Assembly: GCF_900636365.1 (NCBI RefSeq)
Contig: NZ_LR134266.1
Span: forward strand, 1,687,501 to 1,751,500
Reading direction: 5' to 3'
DNA length: 64,000 nucleotides
Source of the DNA: Streptococcus viridans
GTDB taxonomy: Bacteria > Bacillota > Bacilli > Lactobacillales > Streptococcaceae
Part shown: positions 7,260-16,746 of the stretch, one piece after another
Layout: each line of letters begins with the position of its first letter
Numbering within the stretch: position 1 is the stretch's first letter
Program-made: the position numbers and the translations under genes
Notes under the pieces: generated by a model
Told to the model about the DNA's origin: nothing
What the model saw: only the letters and a program-made list of their open reading frames with translations
The model's database searches: none

Positions 7260-9362
7260 TTAGTCAGCTTTCCTCTTACTACTCAACAGCATCGCTGCAC
7301 CAACAAGAGCTAACAGAGCACTTGCTCCGAACAAGCCATAAGAAGTAGCTTCACCAGTTGATGGAAGAATTTTTCTCTTTCCTTCTGTTGGTGTGGTTGG
7401 AGTTTCTGGTTTCTCTGATGTGCTTGGTGTGGTTGTCGATGGAGTCGTAGATGGTGTTGTTGATGGTGGTGGCGGTGTAGTCGTAGACGGTGGAGTTGGA
7501 GGCGTACCTGGTGGGGTTGTCGGTGGTGTATGACGGTTGGTTACCGTGAAACCATCGATAGTAGCGGTATACCCCGCTACTGGATCCTCTGTAATCGTGT
7601 AGGCAATCTTCTTGCCTTCCTTGTATACTGGTAGTTCCGTAAAGCTTGTCTGCCAATTGTCAGTAGCAGTGATTTCTTTTACGGCCACTTCTTGACCATC
7701 TGCAAGCAGACGGACTGTTACCTTCTCTGGTCGAAGGCCATCTTTATTTTCCTTATCATCCCAGACTTTCTTGACAACTACTTCTGTCACTTCTGGTGTA
7801 CGGCTATTAATAATATTCGTTCCTTCAACAGCTGCTTCATATCCTGCAACTGGTTCTTCTGAAACTGTGTAGGCAATGAGATTACCAGCATCGTCAACAA
7901 CATCAAGATTGTCAAACTGATAGAGCCAATTTCCTTCTGCATCTGGCTTCACTTCTTTAGAAGCTACTTTGACACCATTTGCTAAGAGATTAACGGTGAT
8001 GGCTGATGGGCGTTTTCCATCTTTGTTGTCCTCGTCATTCCAGGTTTTTTGACCAGAAACGCTAGTTTTTTCTTTTTGGTTAATGACATCACGGGAAATT
8101 GCAATCTCATTTCCAAAATCTTCCAGACTGAGTTTGATAGGCTCTTGAGAAATCACATACCCTTTTGGAGCTTGAGTCTCTTGAATAGTATAAGCACGCT
8201 TGGTCAAACCAGTAATGGTTCCTGTACCGTTCTCATCTGTGGTGAACGATCCGACTTGCTCACCAGTTTCATCTGCTGTCACAGTAAAGACAGCACCTGC
8301 AAGAGCTTGACCATTTTCTCCTTTTTTATGAATGGTGAATGAATATTTCTCACCATTGAAGTCTCCTTCAAGGAATTGATATAGAATATCTGCTTCTTTA
8401 TGTTGCTCTTTGACTTCTGTGGCAGTCATCGTTGCATTGTTTTTATATTCTGTGTTGATGGCTGGAACCTTATCCAAATACACATCATAACGAATGGTCA
8501 TCCCTTGCTCAGGAGCTAGATCCCCGATATGAACGGTTAGTGAACGACCGTCCTCACTGACAACCGGAGAATAATTCTTGGTCACATTTGTGGTATCCCG
8601 TAAATGATAGGCACCATCTTCGTCACTGATTTTCCAAGTTCCTGTATGAATGTTAACAGAATCTACCTTGATTTTTCCATCTGTAAAGGCCAATTGGTCC
8701 TTAATATCAATATTATGGAGGGCAGTGTGACCTTGGTTGATGTTCAAGGTATAAGTCAATTTCAATTTATCGCCTGAGTTGGTCCAGCCCCATTTGCTAA
8801 AGACCTCTGGAGTTGGAGGATACTCACCTGGATTGACTCCTTTATATTCAACCTTTCCACCTGAAATGACTGTTTTATCAACTGAAAGTGTAAAATCAAG
8901 TGTTGTATTTCCCTTAATCACGGAGTGGTCCACACGAGCAAAGAAACGCAATTTCCCTGTTACATTGGCCATTTTTTCAGGATAGTCTGTATAGGTCACC
9001 GTGATGATTTTTCGTTGATCATCTACTGTCGCAGTTGCAACTTTTTGACCACTTGGATCCAATAGGTCTATGGTATCTGTTTCAAAAACCTTAAAACCAT
9101 CTCCAAGTTGGATAACTGTCTGATCGCCTGCTTTTACACGACCGTTCGGTAAAACAAAGTTTGCTTCAACATTAAAACTTTCCCAAACACCGAGTGGTTC
9201 TGTTAAGTCACCGCCAGTCGATTTAGAGATGTTCACTGAGCTTACAACATCATTGATCGTATCGGCATGTACTTTAGTAAGCTCATTGGGTTTAGCAAAT
9301 CCTAAAGTTGCTAATAAAAACAAGGCAACTGTTGTCACAACAGCATAGAGCCACTTTTTCAT
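7260..9362 (-). CDS. LPXTG-anchored collagen-binding-type adhesin with Cna-B repeats
   Basis: A 700-residue surface protein built for attachment to host or bacterial partners. A signal peptide ends near VHA (residue 33). Residues of about 35-330 form two Ig-like adhesive domains resembling the Cna/collagen-binding type. A SpaA-like domain (about 340-420) and two Cna-B domains (about 430-520 and 525-610; KTWNDEDNKDGKRPS and KVWDDKENKDGLRPE) form the stalk and probably carry isopeptide bonds. A Pro/Thr/Ser-rich wall-spanning segment comes next. The sorting signal LPSTG is at 666-670, before a hydrophobic run and KRK. No sortase gene is nearby, so the housekeeping sortase A is the likely partner. 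It is a single gene with its own promoter, and the 175-bp element lies behind it. The exact ligand is unknown. Confidence 0.88.
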   Translation of the reverse strand: MKKWLYAVVTTVALFLLATLGFAKPNELTKVHADTINDVVSSVNISKSTGGDLTEPLGVWESFNVEANFVLPNGRVKAGDQTVIQLGDGFKVFETDTIDLLDPSGQKVATATVDDQRKIITVTYTDYPEKMANVTGKLRFFARVDHSVIKGNTTLDFTLSVDKTVISGGKVEYKGVNPGEYPPTPEVFSKWGWTNSGDKLKLTYTLNINQGHTALHNIDIKDQLAFTDGKIKVDSVNIHTGTWKISDEDGAYHLRDTTNVTKNYSPVVSEDGRSLTVHIGDLAPEQGMTIRYDVYLDKVPAINTEYKNNATMTATEVKEQHKEADILYQFLEGDFNGEKYSFTIHKKGENGQALAGAVFTVTADETGEQVGSFTTDENGTGTITGLTKRAYTIQETQAPKGYVISQEPIKLSLEDFGNEIAISRDVINQKEKTSVSGQKTWNDEDNKDGKRPSAITVNLLANGVKVASKEVKPDAEGNWLYQFDNLDVVDDAGNLIAYTVSEEPVAGYEAAVEGTNIINSRTPEVTEVVVKKVWDDKENKDGLRPEKVTVRLLADGQEVAVKEITATDNWQTSFTELPVYKEGKKIAYTITEDPVAGYTATIDGFTVTNRHTPPTTPPGTPPTPPSTTTPPPPSTTPSTTPSTTTPSTSEKPETPTTPTEGKRKILPSTGEATSYGLFGASALLALVGAAMLLSSKRKAD

Positions 9363-9458
9363 AAACGATTTTTCTCCTTTTTTACGTTTACTAGATAAGT
9401 CCAGTCAGGAATGAAGACCATTACCTATTACAGATTTTTACAAAACCTATCTTTTCTC

Positions 9459-9487
9459 ATTATAGTTGATTTGCTTTGATAGTACAA
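9459..9487 (-). promoter_or_regulatory. Promoter of the adhesin gene
   Basis: On the minus strand TTGTAC, 17 bases and TATAAT. The start of transcription would fall near 9452, leaving a leader of about 90 bases. Confidence 0.75.
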
Positions 9488-9533
9488 GCAATTTTATATA
9501 TTTTTTGTCCGTAACATACATTTTTTTGACACA

Positions 9534-9572
9534 AATAAAAACTAGCCTCCTGTTTCCTCAGGTTGCTAGCTT
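9534..9572 (-). terminator. Terminator of rsuA
   Basis: On the minus strand GCTAGCAACCTGAG faces CAGGAGGCTAG, followed by TTTTTATTTG, just after the rsuA stop codon. Confidence 0.8.
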
Positions 9573-9581
9573 TCCGTTTGT

Positions 9582-10310
9582 TTATAATGGAATTCCAAAG
9601 ACCTCTAAAGAAGCCAATTCAGAGGATTGGAGCCTACGCCACTGCCCCAATTCGAGACTAGAATCCAAGCTCAATGGCCCCATGGAAATCCGCTCTAGAT
9701 CGGTGACTTCTTTGCCACAAGCTGCGACCATGCGCTTGACCTGGTGGAATTTGCCTTCAGCGATGCGAATCTGAACCAAGCAACTATCGGTTTCTCGATC
9801 AACTTCCAACATTTCCAACTCAGCTGGCAGGGTGGTGAAATCCTTCAATTCTATTCCTTCTTTGAAGCGGACGACATCTTCCTGGGTCATGATGCCAGCT
9901 ACTTGGGCACGGTAGACCTTGTCCACATGTTTCTTAGGCGATAGCATGGCATGAGCCAACTTACCATTATTGGTCAAGAGGAGTAAGCCATGGGTATCGA
10001 TATCTAGCCGTCCGACAGGAAAGACTTCCTTGTGTCTGGCCGTGTCATCTAGCAAATCTAAGACTGTTTGATGGCGGTCATCTTCCGTTGCTGAAATGAC
10101 CCCTTTGGGTTTATTGAGCAGATAGTAAACAAACTCTTCATGGAATAAACTTTCTCCCAGATAGGTCACTTGATCCTTATCTGGATCAATATGGACCTTG
10201 GCAGAGGTTTCTACCTTTCCATTGACCTGAATCTTTTTTTGCTTGAGGACTTGCTTGACTTCTGTCCGACTTCCCACTCCACAGTCCACTAAATATTTAT
10301 CTAGACGCAT
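9582..10310 (-). CDS. rsuA: 16S rRNA pseudouridine synthase, RsuA family
   Basis: Converts a uridine to pseudouridine in ribosomal RNA; RsuA enzymes act on U516 of 16S rRNA. The N-terminal S4 RNA-binding domain (MRLDKYLVDCGVGSRTEVKQ) is followed by the catalytic domain with the conserved GRLDIDTHGL, whose Asp at about residue 103 is the catalytic residue. It has 241 residues from the ATG at 10310, which is preferred over an upstream start because AAGGAGG lies 5-6 bases before it. An RluB-type 23S enzyme is the main alternative; the short length and S4 start favour RsuA. Confidence 0.85.
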   Translation of the reverse strand: MRLDKYLVDCGVGSRTEVKQVLKQKKIQVNGKVETSAKVHIDPDKDQVTYLGESLFHEEFVYYLLNKPKGVISATEDDRHQTVLDLLDDTARHKEVFPVGRLDIDTHGLLLLTNNGKLAHAMLSPKKHVDKVYRAQVAGIMTQEDVVRFKEGIELKDFTTLPAELEMLEVDRETDSCLVQIRIAEGKFHQVKRMVAACGKEVTDLERISMGPLSLDSSLELGQWRRLQSSELASLEVFGIPL

Positions 10311-10481
10311 GCTTGCCTCCTTCATTCTTCTTATCATTATACCATGAACCGGACTAGGATTCTTTCCTTTTCTAGTTTACAGTCCGTCTGGTCCATTAGC
10401 ACCCCTCAATCAATTGGCAAACTTTCATTCTAAAAGGAATTATGATATGATGGTTTCTAGAAAAAAGGAGTGAATGAGAAC

Positions 10482-11096
10482 ATGTCTGCAATCGAAACTA
10501 TTACAAAAGCTGCCCATCTAATTGATATGAATGATATTATCCGCGAAGGCCACCCAACTTTACGTGCTATCGCTGAAGAGGTCACTTTCCCACTGTCAGA
10601 TCAAGACATCATCCTAGGGGAAAAGATGATGCAGTTCTTGCACCATTCGCAGGATCCTGTCATGGCAGAAAAATTAGGCCTTCGAGGTGGAGTTGGACTC
10701 GCTGCCCCTCAGTTGGACATTTCTAAGCGCATCATTGCCGTTCTCGTCCCAAATCCAGAGGACGAAGAAGGAAATCCTCCAAAAGAAGCCTACTCCATCC
10801 AAGAAGTCATGTACAATCCTAAAATTGTCTCCCACTCAGTCCAAGATGCGGCTCTAGGAGATGGCGAAGGGTGTCTCTCTGTAGACCGCAACGTTCCTGG
10901 TTATGTGGTTCGCCACGCGCGTGTAACGGTAGACTACTATGACAAGACCGGAGAAAAGCACCGTATCAAACTCAAAGGTTACAACTCCATTGTGGTCCAA
11001 CACGAAATCGACCACATCAATGGCGTTATGTTCTACGATCGGATCAATCCGAAGGATCCTTTCGCTGTCAAAGATGGTATGCTCATTTTAGAATAA
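10482..11096 (+). CDS. def: Peptide deformylase
   Basis: Removes the N-formyl group from new proteins at the ribosome and is essential in most bacteria. It has 204 residues with all three metal motifs: GGVGLAAPQ at about 69-77, EGCLS with Cys131 as a metal ligand, and HEIDH at 174-178 supplying two histidines and the catalytic glutamate. The length and the insertion between motifs fit the Gram-positive class. The ATG at 10482 is chosen because AAAGGAG ends 11 bases before it; a GTG at 10470 overlaps that site. It is followed at once by a symmetrical terminator. Confidence 0.96.
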   Translation: MSAIETITKAAHLIDMNDIIREGHPTLRAIAEEVTFPLSDQDIILGEKMMQFLHHSQDPVMAEKLGLRGGVGLAAPQLDISKRIIAVLVPNPEDEEGNPPKEAYSIQEVMYNPKIVSHSVQDAALGDGEGCLSVDRNVPGYVVRHARVTVDYYDKTGEKHRIKLKGYNSIVVQHEIDHINGVMFYDRINPKDPFAVKDGMLILE

Positions 11097-11097
11097 G

Positions 11098-11123
11098 AAA
11101 AAAGACCCATGGGTCTTTTTTTA
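11098..11123. terminator. Bidirectional terminator between def and mscS
   Basis: AAAAAAGACCC and GGGTCTTTTTT form a perfect palindromic hairpin that serves both converging genes. Confidence 0.9.
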
Positions 11124-11975
11124 TTAAGGTGTGACAGAGAAAGTGGTTGGAATCTCGATGCCATTTTGTAAGAGGGCATCATGATAGAGTTTATAGTAAA
11201 GATGGTAGATGGCCACTTGGCTCCCCGATTGGACCATCATGGCCACACGGAAGGAATAGCGACCCGTTGATTTTTCAATTTGTGGCCCTAAAATTGTTGG
11301 ACCATCTAAGATTTCTGGATGTTTCTGTGTTTGTTCATCGTTGACTTGCTGGAAGATCTGATAAATCTTATCGAGATCAGTTTGAGCAGAAATCGGCATA
11401 TCAATTAAAACGCGCTGGTTGCCCCGCGAGAGATTGCTAACAACCATAATATTGCGATTAGGGATAAAATGCAAGGTCCCATCTGCATCTCGCACCTGGG
11501 TCGTCCGAATGCCGACACTCGACACTGTCCCTGCGATGGTAATCGGACCATTGGTCACTCGCACCGTATCTCCAACATCCAATTGGCGCTCAAGAAGAAT
11601 AAAGAAGCCATTGACCAAATCCGATAAGAAGCCTTGAGCTCCCATACCAATGGCAACTCCTGCAATTCCAGCACCCGCCAAAAGACTTGAGACTGGCAAG
11701 CCGAGGATGGAAAGAATCCAGTAAATCAGGATAAAATAGAGACAGTAATTCAACAGACTCTCTACCAGCCTTAAAATAGTATTCCTACGCGCTTCGTCTT
11801 GACCTACATAATTCAGAGAAGGCTTCAAGATGCGTTTCACCATGCTACGAAGTAGTTTTTTGGCAAGCAAAAATAAAATAAATAAAATAGCTAAGGAAAT
11901 CAATTTCGAAACCAACTCATCCATGATTTTGGTCCAATCAAACTGACTGACATAGCGGGAAAAAATATTCTTCAT
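11124..11975 (-). CDS. mscS: Small-conductance mechanosensitive channel, MscS family
   Basis: A membrane channel that opens under membrane tension and releases solutes during osmotic downshock. Three hydrophobic segments lie in the first 100 residues. The pore helix has the Gly/Ala pattern LLAGAGIAGVAIGMGAQG, followed by the cytoplasmic beta domain (LERQLDVGDTVRV, IPNRNIMVVSNLS). It has 283 residues from the ATG at 11975; a TTG four codons upstream is possible but sits too close to the GGAG site. It ends at the terminator shared with def. Confidence 0.9.
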   Translation of the reverse strand: MKNIFSRYVSQFDWTKIMDELVSKLISLAILFILFLLAKKLLRSMVKRILKPSLNYVGQDEARRNTILRLVESLLNYCLYFILIYWILSILGLPVSSLLAGAGIAGVAIGMGAQGFLSDLVNGFFILLERQLDVGDTVRVTNGPITIAGTVSSVGIRTTQVRDADGTLHFIPNRNIMVVSNLSRGNQRVLIDMPISAQTDLDKIYQIFQQVNDEQTQKHPEILDGPTILGPQIEKSTGRYSFRVAMMVQSGSQVAIYHLYYKLYHDALLQNGIEIPTTFSVTP

Positions 11976-12065
11976 ACCTTCTATCAATCTCCTTCTTCTT
12001 TTTCTAATGGTTTGATTATATCAGATTTTAGGCTATAGAACCACTAACCTCCTCTTATGCTCACC

Positions 12066-12094
12066 TTGATTTTAAAACTTAACTATCGTATAAT
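12066..12094 (+). promoter_or_regulatory. Promoter of sstT
   Basis: TTGATT, a 17-base spacer and TATAAT, about 32 bases before the start codon and its AAAGGAGG ribosome site. Confidence 0.8.
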
Positions 12095-12125
12095 GGACGG
12101 TAAACTTTCAATAAAGGAGGTCCTT

Positions 12126-13343
12126 ATGGTCAAACGATTCATTCAAACTTGGAATAAAACCAACCTGATGAAGCGGATTGCAATCGGAATCTTCGTTGGA
12201 GCTCTCTTAGCTATGCTGCTTCCTCAAGCATCTGCAATTGGTCTATTAGGGGAAATCTTTGTAGGAGGCTTGCGGGCAATTGCTCCTCTTCTAGTCTTCG
12301 CCCTTGTCGCTAACGCCCTCTCCCAGCACCAAAAGGGAACCCAAACCAATATGAAATCAGTCATTGTCCTCTACCTCCTGGGAACTTTTGCGGCAGCCTT
12401 GGTAGCAGTCCTGGTGAACTATCTCTTTCCTATTACCATTTCTTTAACGGGAACTAGTGCTGAAGGAACTTCTCCCGATGGACTAGGGGAAGTTATCAGC
12501 AACCTTCTTTTAAAAATCGTGGACAATCCCCTCAATGCCCTTATCCAGGCTAATTATATCGGGATTTTATCCTGGGCCGTAGTCTTTGGTGTTGCCATGA
12601 GAGAAGCTAGCGAGCACAGTAAGGACCTCCTTCAAACCCTAGCAGATATTACTTCCAAGATTGTCGAATGGATTATTAACCTAGCTCCATTTGGAATTCT
12701 AGGCTTGGTCTATACAACGATTGCAGGACAAGGCTTTGATGGACTCAAGAGCTATGGGCTCCTCTTACTTCTCTTGGTTGGCACCATGCTCTTCGTTGCT
12801 CTAGTCATCAACCCAATTTTTGTCTACATCATGATTCGCAAAAATCCTTATCCTCTAGTCTTCAAATGTCTACGAGTCAGTGGATTGACTGCCTTCTTTA
12901 CTAGAAGCTCTGCTGCTAACATCCCTGTCAATATGAAACTTTGTAAGGAGCTAGGTCTCAACCCTGATACTTACTCAGTTTCTATTCCTCTGGGATCTAC
13001 TATTAATATGGCTGGAGCTGCCGTTACCATTAATACCTTGACCCTGGCTGCTGTCAATACCTTAGGTATCCAAGTTGACTTTGGGACTGCCCTGATCCTC
13101 AGTATTGTTGCAGCTGTTTCAGCCTGTGGGGCTTCTGGAGTAGCCGGTGGTTCCCTTCTCTTGATTCCTGTCGCCTGTAGCCTCTTTGGTATCGACAATG
13201 ATATTGCTATGCAAGTAGTCAGCGTGGGCTTCATTATTGGTGTCATCCAAGATTCTTGTGAAACAGCCCTCAACTCATCAACAGATGTCCTCTTTACAGC
13301 TATTTCTGAAATGAAAGATTGGCCCAAAGAAAAACGCTATTAA
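12126..13343 (+). CDS. sstT: Serine/threonine:sodium symporter SstT
   Basis: A dicarboxylate/amino acid:cation symporter (DAACS) family protein that imports serine and threonine with sodium. It has 405 residues and about eight or nine hydrophobic segments. The SstT-type signature is present: the serine-rich [11 protein letters not shown], the NMAGAAVTI segment and the helical hairpin [14 protein letters not shown]. The ATG at 12126 lies 6 bases after AAAGGAGG, so the longer upstream frame is not used. The gene is monocistronic, with the 175-bp element 7 bases after its stop. Confidence 0.92.
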   Translation: MVKRFIQTWNKTNLMKRIAIGIFVGALLAMLLPQASAIGLLGEIFVGGLRAIAPLLVFALVANALSQHQKGTQTNMKSVIVLYLLGTFAAALVAVLVNYLFPITISLTGTSAEGTSPDGLGEVISNLLLKIVDNPLNALIQANYIGILSWAVVFGVAMREASEHSKDLLQTLADITSKIVEWIINLAPFGILGLVYTTIAGQGFDGLKSYGLLLLLLVGTMLFVALVINPIFVYIMIRKNPYPLVFKCLRVSGLTAFFTRSSAANIPVNMKLCKELGLNPDTYSVSIPLGSTINMAGAAVTINTLTLAAVNTLGIQVDFGTALILSIVAAVSACGASGVAGGSLLLIPVACSLFGIDNDIAMQVVSVGFIIGVIQDSCETALNSSTDVLFTAISEMKDWPKEKRY

Positions 13344-13350
13344 GTCAGAA

Positions 13351-13525
13351 GAGAGTGGGACAGAAATCGGTAATTCGTTAGAATTCGATTTCGTCGTCCC
13401 ACCTCCGCACAGTTGAGTAGGGCTGTAAAAGCTGATGAAATCAGCGTAGTAGAGCCCACTCAACCACTGCGTCTTGCTCGATAATCCAAAGACAATTGAG
13501 AGGCTAGGGCTTTTGTCCCAGCCTC
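13351..13525 (-). repeat. 175-bp three-hairpin element, copy 2
   Basis: Inverted relative to copy 1: it begins GAGAGTGGGACAG on the + strand and ends TTTTGTCCCAGCCTC. It fills the gap between the converging sstT and alanine/glycine symporter genes. Its last two bases overlap the stop codon of the symporter gene at 13524. It probably terminates both genes. Confidence 0.9.
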
Positions 13526-14864
13526 ATTTCTTTTTCTTAAAATACCGTTTGCTTTCCTTTATAATCACAGGTGATAAGGCTAACAAGGCGACGAGGTTCG
13601 GCAAGGCCATCAGTCCATTTACAATATCAGCAATGACCCATACCAACTCCAACTGAAGAAAGCCTCCCAAGCCCACCATCAAGATAAACAGAAGGCGGTA
13701 ATAGGGAATCAGTTTAACACCTGCTAGAAATTCGACACAACGTTCACCATAGTAAGACCAACCCAAAATGGTCGTCGTCGCAAACAAGACCAAACAAAGG
13801 GTCAGAATGATCCCACCGATATGGCCGAAGGTCGAGATAAAGACCTGCTGGGTCAAATCACTCCCACCTTCCCCCACTGTTGTCCACTGGCCAGACACTA
13901 AAATAGCTAGACCAGTTAGGCTACAAATAATAATGGTATCGATGAAGGTCCCGGTCATAGAAATCAAACCTTGCTCCACCGGCTCTTCCGTTTTTGCTGC
14001 CGCTGCTGCAATCGGCGCGGATCCCAGTCCTGATTCATTGGAGAATACTCCACGCGCCACTCCTTTTTGAATAGCCTCTTTCACCAAGGCTCCAGAAAAA
14101 CCACCAATGGCCGCGGTTCCCGTAAAAGCATCTTGGAAAACTTGAGATAGAACGGTCGGTAGCTGGTCCATATTCAAGACAAGGATGTAAACTGTCGCAA
14201 AGATATAAGCCGCAGCCATAAAAGGAACCACCTTTTCAGAAACCTTGGAGATCCAATGAATCCCGCCAAAAATAACAGCCGAAACAATTCCTGCAATGAC
14301 TAGACTAGCCACTTGAGGGGAAAGTTGAAAACTAGTCTTCAAAGCGCCAGTAATGGCATTCACCTGGGTCATGGTTCCAATCCCAAAGAGAGCCACCAAA
14401 ACACCTGCCAAGGCAAAGAAGATGGCAAGGGGACGCCACTTTTCACCCATCCCATGGAGGATATAGTACATCGGTCCTCCTGAAATATGACCATTGTCAT
14501 CCTTGGTCCGGTAGCGAATGGCCAACAAACCTTCTGCATACTTGGTCGCCATCCCAAAGAAGGCCGCCATCCACATCCAAAAGAGGGCACCTGGACCTCC
14601 TGTCTGAATAGCTGTCGCTACTCCGACAATATTTCCTGTCCCAACTGTCGCTGCCAAGGCTGTTGCCAAGGCACCGAAGCTAGAGATATCCCCTTCTCCT
14701 TGATCTTCTGTAAAAATGAGCCGAAAAGCTTGGGGTAAACGAAAAACTTGCAACAAGCCCAAGCGGACACTCAGGTAAATCCCAGTCCCTACCAAGAGAA
14801 TCAAGAGGGGAGTTCCCCAGACCACATTATCTACTTGTTTAAAAAATGCCAGCCAATTTGTCAT
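13524..14864 (-). CDS. Alanine/glycine:sodium symporter (AGCS family)
   Basis: Imports alanine or glycine with sodium. It has 446 residues and about ten membrane segments. Family features are the start WLAFFKQVDNVVWGTPLLILL, the ATVGTGNIVGVATAI motif near residues 70-85, GGPMYYI and NESGLGSAPIAAAAA. The C-terminus is basic (KKKK) and reaches into the 175-bp element. The leader carries a glycine riboswitch and an intrinsic terminator, so glycine is likely to control expression, and glycine or alanine is the probable substrate. Confidence 0.92.
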   Translation of the reverse strand: MTNWLAFFKQVDNVVWGTPLLILLVGTGIYLSVRLGLLQVFRLPQAFRLIFTEDQGEGDISSFGALATALAATVGTGNIVGVATAIQTGGPGALFWMWMAAFFGMATKYAEGLLAIRYRTKDDNGHISGGPMYYILHGMGEKWRPLAIFFALAGVLVALFGIGTMTQVNAITGALKTSFQLSPQVASLVIAGIVSAVIFGGIHWISKVSEKVVPFMAAAYIFATVYILVLNMDQLPTVLSQVFQDAFTGTAAIGGFSGALVKEAIQKGVARGVFSNESGLGSAPIAAAAAKTEEPVEQGLISMTGTFIDTIIICSLTGLAILVSGQWTTVGEGGSDLTQQVFISTFGHIGGIILTLCLVLFATTTILGWSYYGERCVEFLAGVKLIPYYRLLFILMVGLGGFLQLELVWVIADIVNGLMALPNLVALLALSPVIIKESKRYFKKKK

Positions 14865-14947
14865 CCTTATCTATTTCTCCTTTTATCATTTGTCTATCTT
14901 TAGGAAGGGATAGTCATCCACTTCCTACACATCAACCAACCAATTAT

Positions 14948-14988
14948 CCAAAGAGAAAAAGAAAGAGTACATGTCAAACATGTACTCT
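14948..14988 (-). terminator. Riboswitch expression platform terminator
   Basis: On the minus strand AGAGTACATG and CATGTACTCT form a strong hairpin, followed by TTTCTTTTTCTCTTT. It sits between the glycine aptamer and the symporter start, so it is the expected attenuation site. Confidence 0.85.
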
Positions 14989-15021
14989 AGTGCTCCAAAT
15001 AAAAACCAAAAAGGCTTCTAT

Positions 15022-15115
15022 CTTTTGCTCTGTCCTTTTACCTGAGAGTTTGAGTAGAATGCTCTACCTTGCCCCTTCGGTGCCTTTACGGTCTCTCCAG
15101 AGTTCCGTCCATTTC
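15022..15115 (-). promoter_or_regulatory. Glycine riboswitch (single aptamer)
   Basis: On the minus strand the conserved aptamer core is read in order: GGACGGAACTCTGGAGAGACC, the joining CACCGAAGGGGCAA, then ACTCTCAGGTAAAAGGACAGAG-type sequence. Only one full aptamer is visible, where many bacteria have two in tandem; the flanking bases may form a vestigial partner. With the terminator downstream it should switch transcription of the symporter. A similar glycine-riboswitch/symporter arrangement is known in other streptococci, where glycine lowers expression. Confidence 0.93.
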
Positions 15116-15176
15116 ACAGTCATAGGAAGGCCCTACTTCTGAAAAACTTCATCCGGTATGATGTTCAATTTTTTCC

Positions 15177-15205
15177 ATTTTAGCACAATTTGAAAAACAG
15201 GTCAA
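15177..15205 (-). promoter_or_regulatory. Promoter of the glycine riboswitch transcript
   Basis: TTGACC, 17 bases and TAAAAT on the minus strand, placing transcription start near 15170, just upstream of the aptamer. Confidence 0.8.
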
Positions 15206-15247
15206 TATTTTCAGAAATTATCATAAAAACACGCTTGTTTCACCTAA

Positions 15248-16666
15248 CTAGTCACTCAAAGAGAAATGGTTGGTCATCAGGTTGCTAGCATCCAACAAGA
15301 TCTTGTCCAATAAGCGATCCGTCGCTTCTTGAATCTGATCACTCATTTCCTGATTTTCTCTTTCGAAGTCAACATTTTGTCCTGCTGCCAAGCCTTGATC
15401 CACTCGTCCAATCCGGGCATGCCCAAGGGCCATAGTTCTTTCTTGGTAATCTTCTAAATCTCCAACATGATGACTATAATGAGCATCTGCCAGACCAGCA
15501 ATAATCCGATTGGTCCAATAGAAGGAATCCGTCGTCACTTTTTCTGTCGTGTTGGCAAAATAATCTGGTGTTTTATCTACCTGGGTAAAGAAAGGAACAG
15601 CTGTATTGAAGGGCATAGACCCATAGCAAAGCCATTGAATCCCGGTTGTTTCTTGAGGACGATTTGGCCGCAATTGGAGAATGGCCGTCTGGCTAGTTCG
15701 GTTAATACCAATGGTACGGAAGGTCCGACGACTATGACTTTCCCCTTCTGAGCCATAGGGATCATAAACTGAATCCTGGTAGTGACTGCTGAGGACATAT
15801 TTGACATCTTCAATCGTAATCTTGCGATAGGGTTTTTGACACCAAGGAAGGAAGAAGGAACGAGGATCTTGCTCCACTTCTGGGTTGAGGAACCGTTGAA
15901 TATCCCAAGCACGTGGTGTGTTGTAATGGCGGTCCTTGTCTCGTTGGCTCCCAAAAGCATAACGAGGGTTAAAGGAGGAACCGTCAAAATCTAAGGCCAA
16001 GTGATGCCGTTTCACAAAATCGTTCAAGTCTGGGTCACATAAGAATTCTTCCGGGCGATCAAACTCAAAGCGATCACTTCCCAATTGATTGGGATTGGTC
16101 ACATAGGCATCGTCAGGTACACGGCGGGCCATCCAGTGATGACCTCCGATGGTTTCCAACCACCAGATTTCATTGACATCGCTGATAGCCACCCCATTAG
16201 ACTCATAGGTGCCGTATTCCTCTAGGAGTTTCCCCAAGCGAAGCACTCCTTCACGAGCAGTCTGAACATAAGGAAGGACCAAGGTCAGCATGTCTTCCTC
16301 CCCAATGCCACTTTCCACCAGAGGATCCGCACCCAAGACCCGGCTATTGGTCGTAATGGTTTCTGTTTCACTCATAGCCACATTATAGTGATTGATACCC
16401 GCTTCTCCCCAGATACCATCCTTAGGAATAGCATCTGGAACAGCTGTGTAACGAACAGGGTTATCAGGCAGATCTATCTCAAAAGGAGATAGGACTGAAC
16501 GATAATGACGGGGTTGATCCTCTGGCTGAACAACGATAAATTTCTTAGGGGTAAACACTCCGTTTTGAGAGTCTTCCGTGCGAGCTACAATGGTTGAACC
16601 ATCATAGCTAGCACCTTTTCCGACGAGTATGGTGGTGCAAGAATCGGACGAACGATTAGGGGTCAT
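15248..16666 (-). CDS. Dipeptidase, peptidase family C69 (PepD type)
   Basis: A cytoplasmic cysteine dipeptidase of the N-terminal-nucleophile fold. The sequence begins [20 protein letters not shown]; Cys10 is the predicted nucleophile, exposed after removal of a short propeptide. The [14 protein letters not shown] stretch that follows is typical of the family. It has 472 residues, the usual length. There is no signal peptide, so a role in intracellular peptide breakdown is likely. AAGGAAAG precedes the ATG. mutS2 lies upstream in the same direction, but a terminator separates the two. Confidence 0.88.
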   Translation of the reverse strand: MTPNRSSDSCTTILVGKGASYDGSTIVARTEDSQNGVFTPKKFIVVQPEDQPRHYRSVLSPFEIDLPDNPVRYTAVPDAIPKDGIWGEAGINHYNVAMSETETITTNSRVLGADPLVESGIGEEDMLTLVLPYVQTAREGVLRLGKLLEEYGTYESNGVAISDVNEIWWLETIGGHHWMARRVPDDAYVTNPNQLGSDRFEFDRPEEFLCDPDLNDFVKRHHLALDFDGSSFNPRYAFGSQRDKDRHYNTPRAWDIQRFLNPEVEQDPRSFFLPWCQKPYRKITIEDVKYVLSSHYQDSVYDPYGSEGESHSRRTFRTIGINRTSQTAILQLRPNRPQETTGIQWLCYGSMPFNTAVPFFTQVDKTPDYFANTTEKVTTDSFYWTNRIIAGLADAHYSHHVGDLEDYQERTMALGHARIGRVDQGLAAGQNVDFERENQEMSDQIQEATDRLLDKILLDASNLMTNHFSLSD

Positions 16667-16705
16667 AAACTTTCCTTCTTTCCGTTTAAACTGACTGTAT
16701 TATAG

Positions 16706-16733
16706 CAAAAAGCGTGCCTGATTAAAAGGCACG
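16706..16733 (-). terminator. Terminator of mutS2
   Basis: On the minus strand CGTGCC and GGCACG enclose a short A/T loop and are followed by CTTTTTGC. A TATAAT directly after it (16699-16704) may start the dipeptidase transcript. Confidence 0.8.
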
Positions 16734-16746
16734 ACTGACTCTTTGC

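Noticed and set aside
7130-7348. Open frame encoding MGSTTLISSAFTALLNCAEV, repeated in several places
   Set aside because: It lies inside the 175-bp element and appears in each copy with a different C-terminus set by the flank. It is a by-product of the repeat, with no ribosome site.
7351-7656. Open frame in another frame of the adhesin 3' end
   Set aside because: The Pro/Thr repeat of the adhesin keeps all frames open; the +1 frame product is low-complexity and has no start signal.
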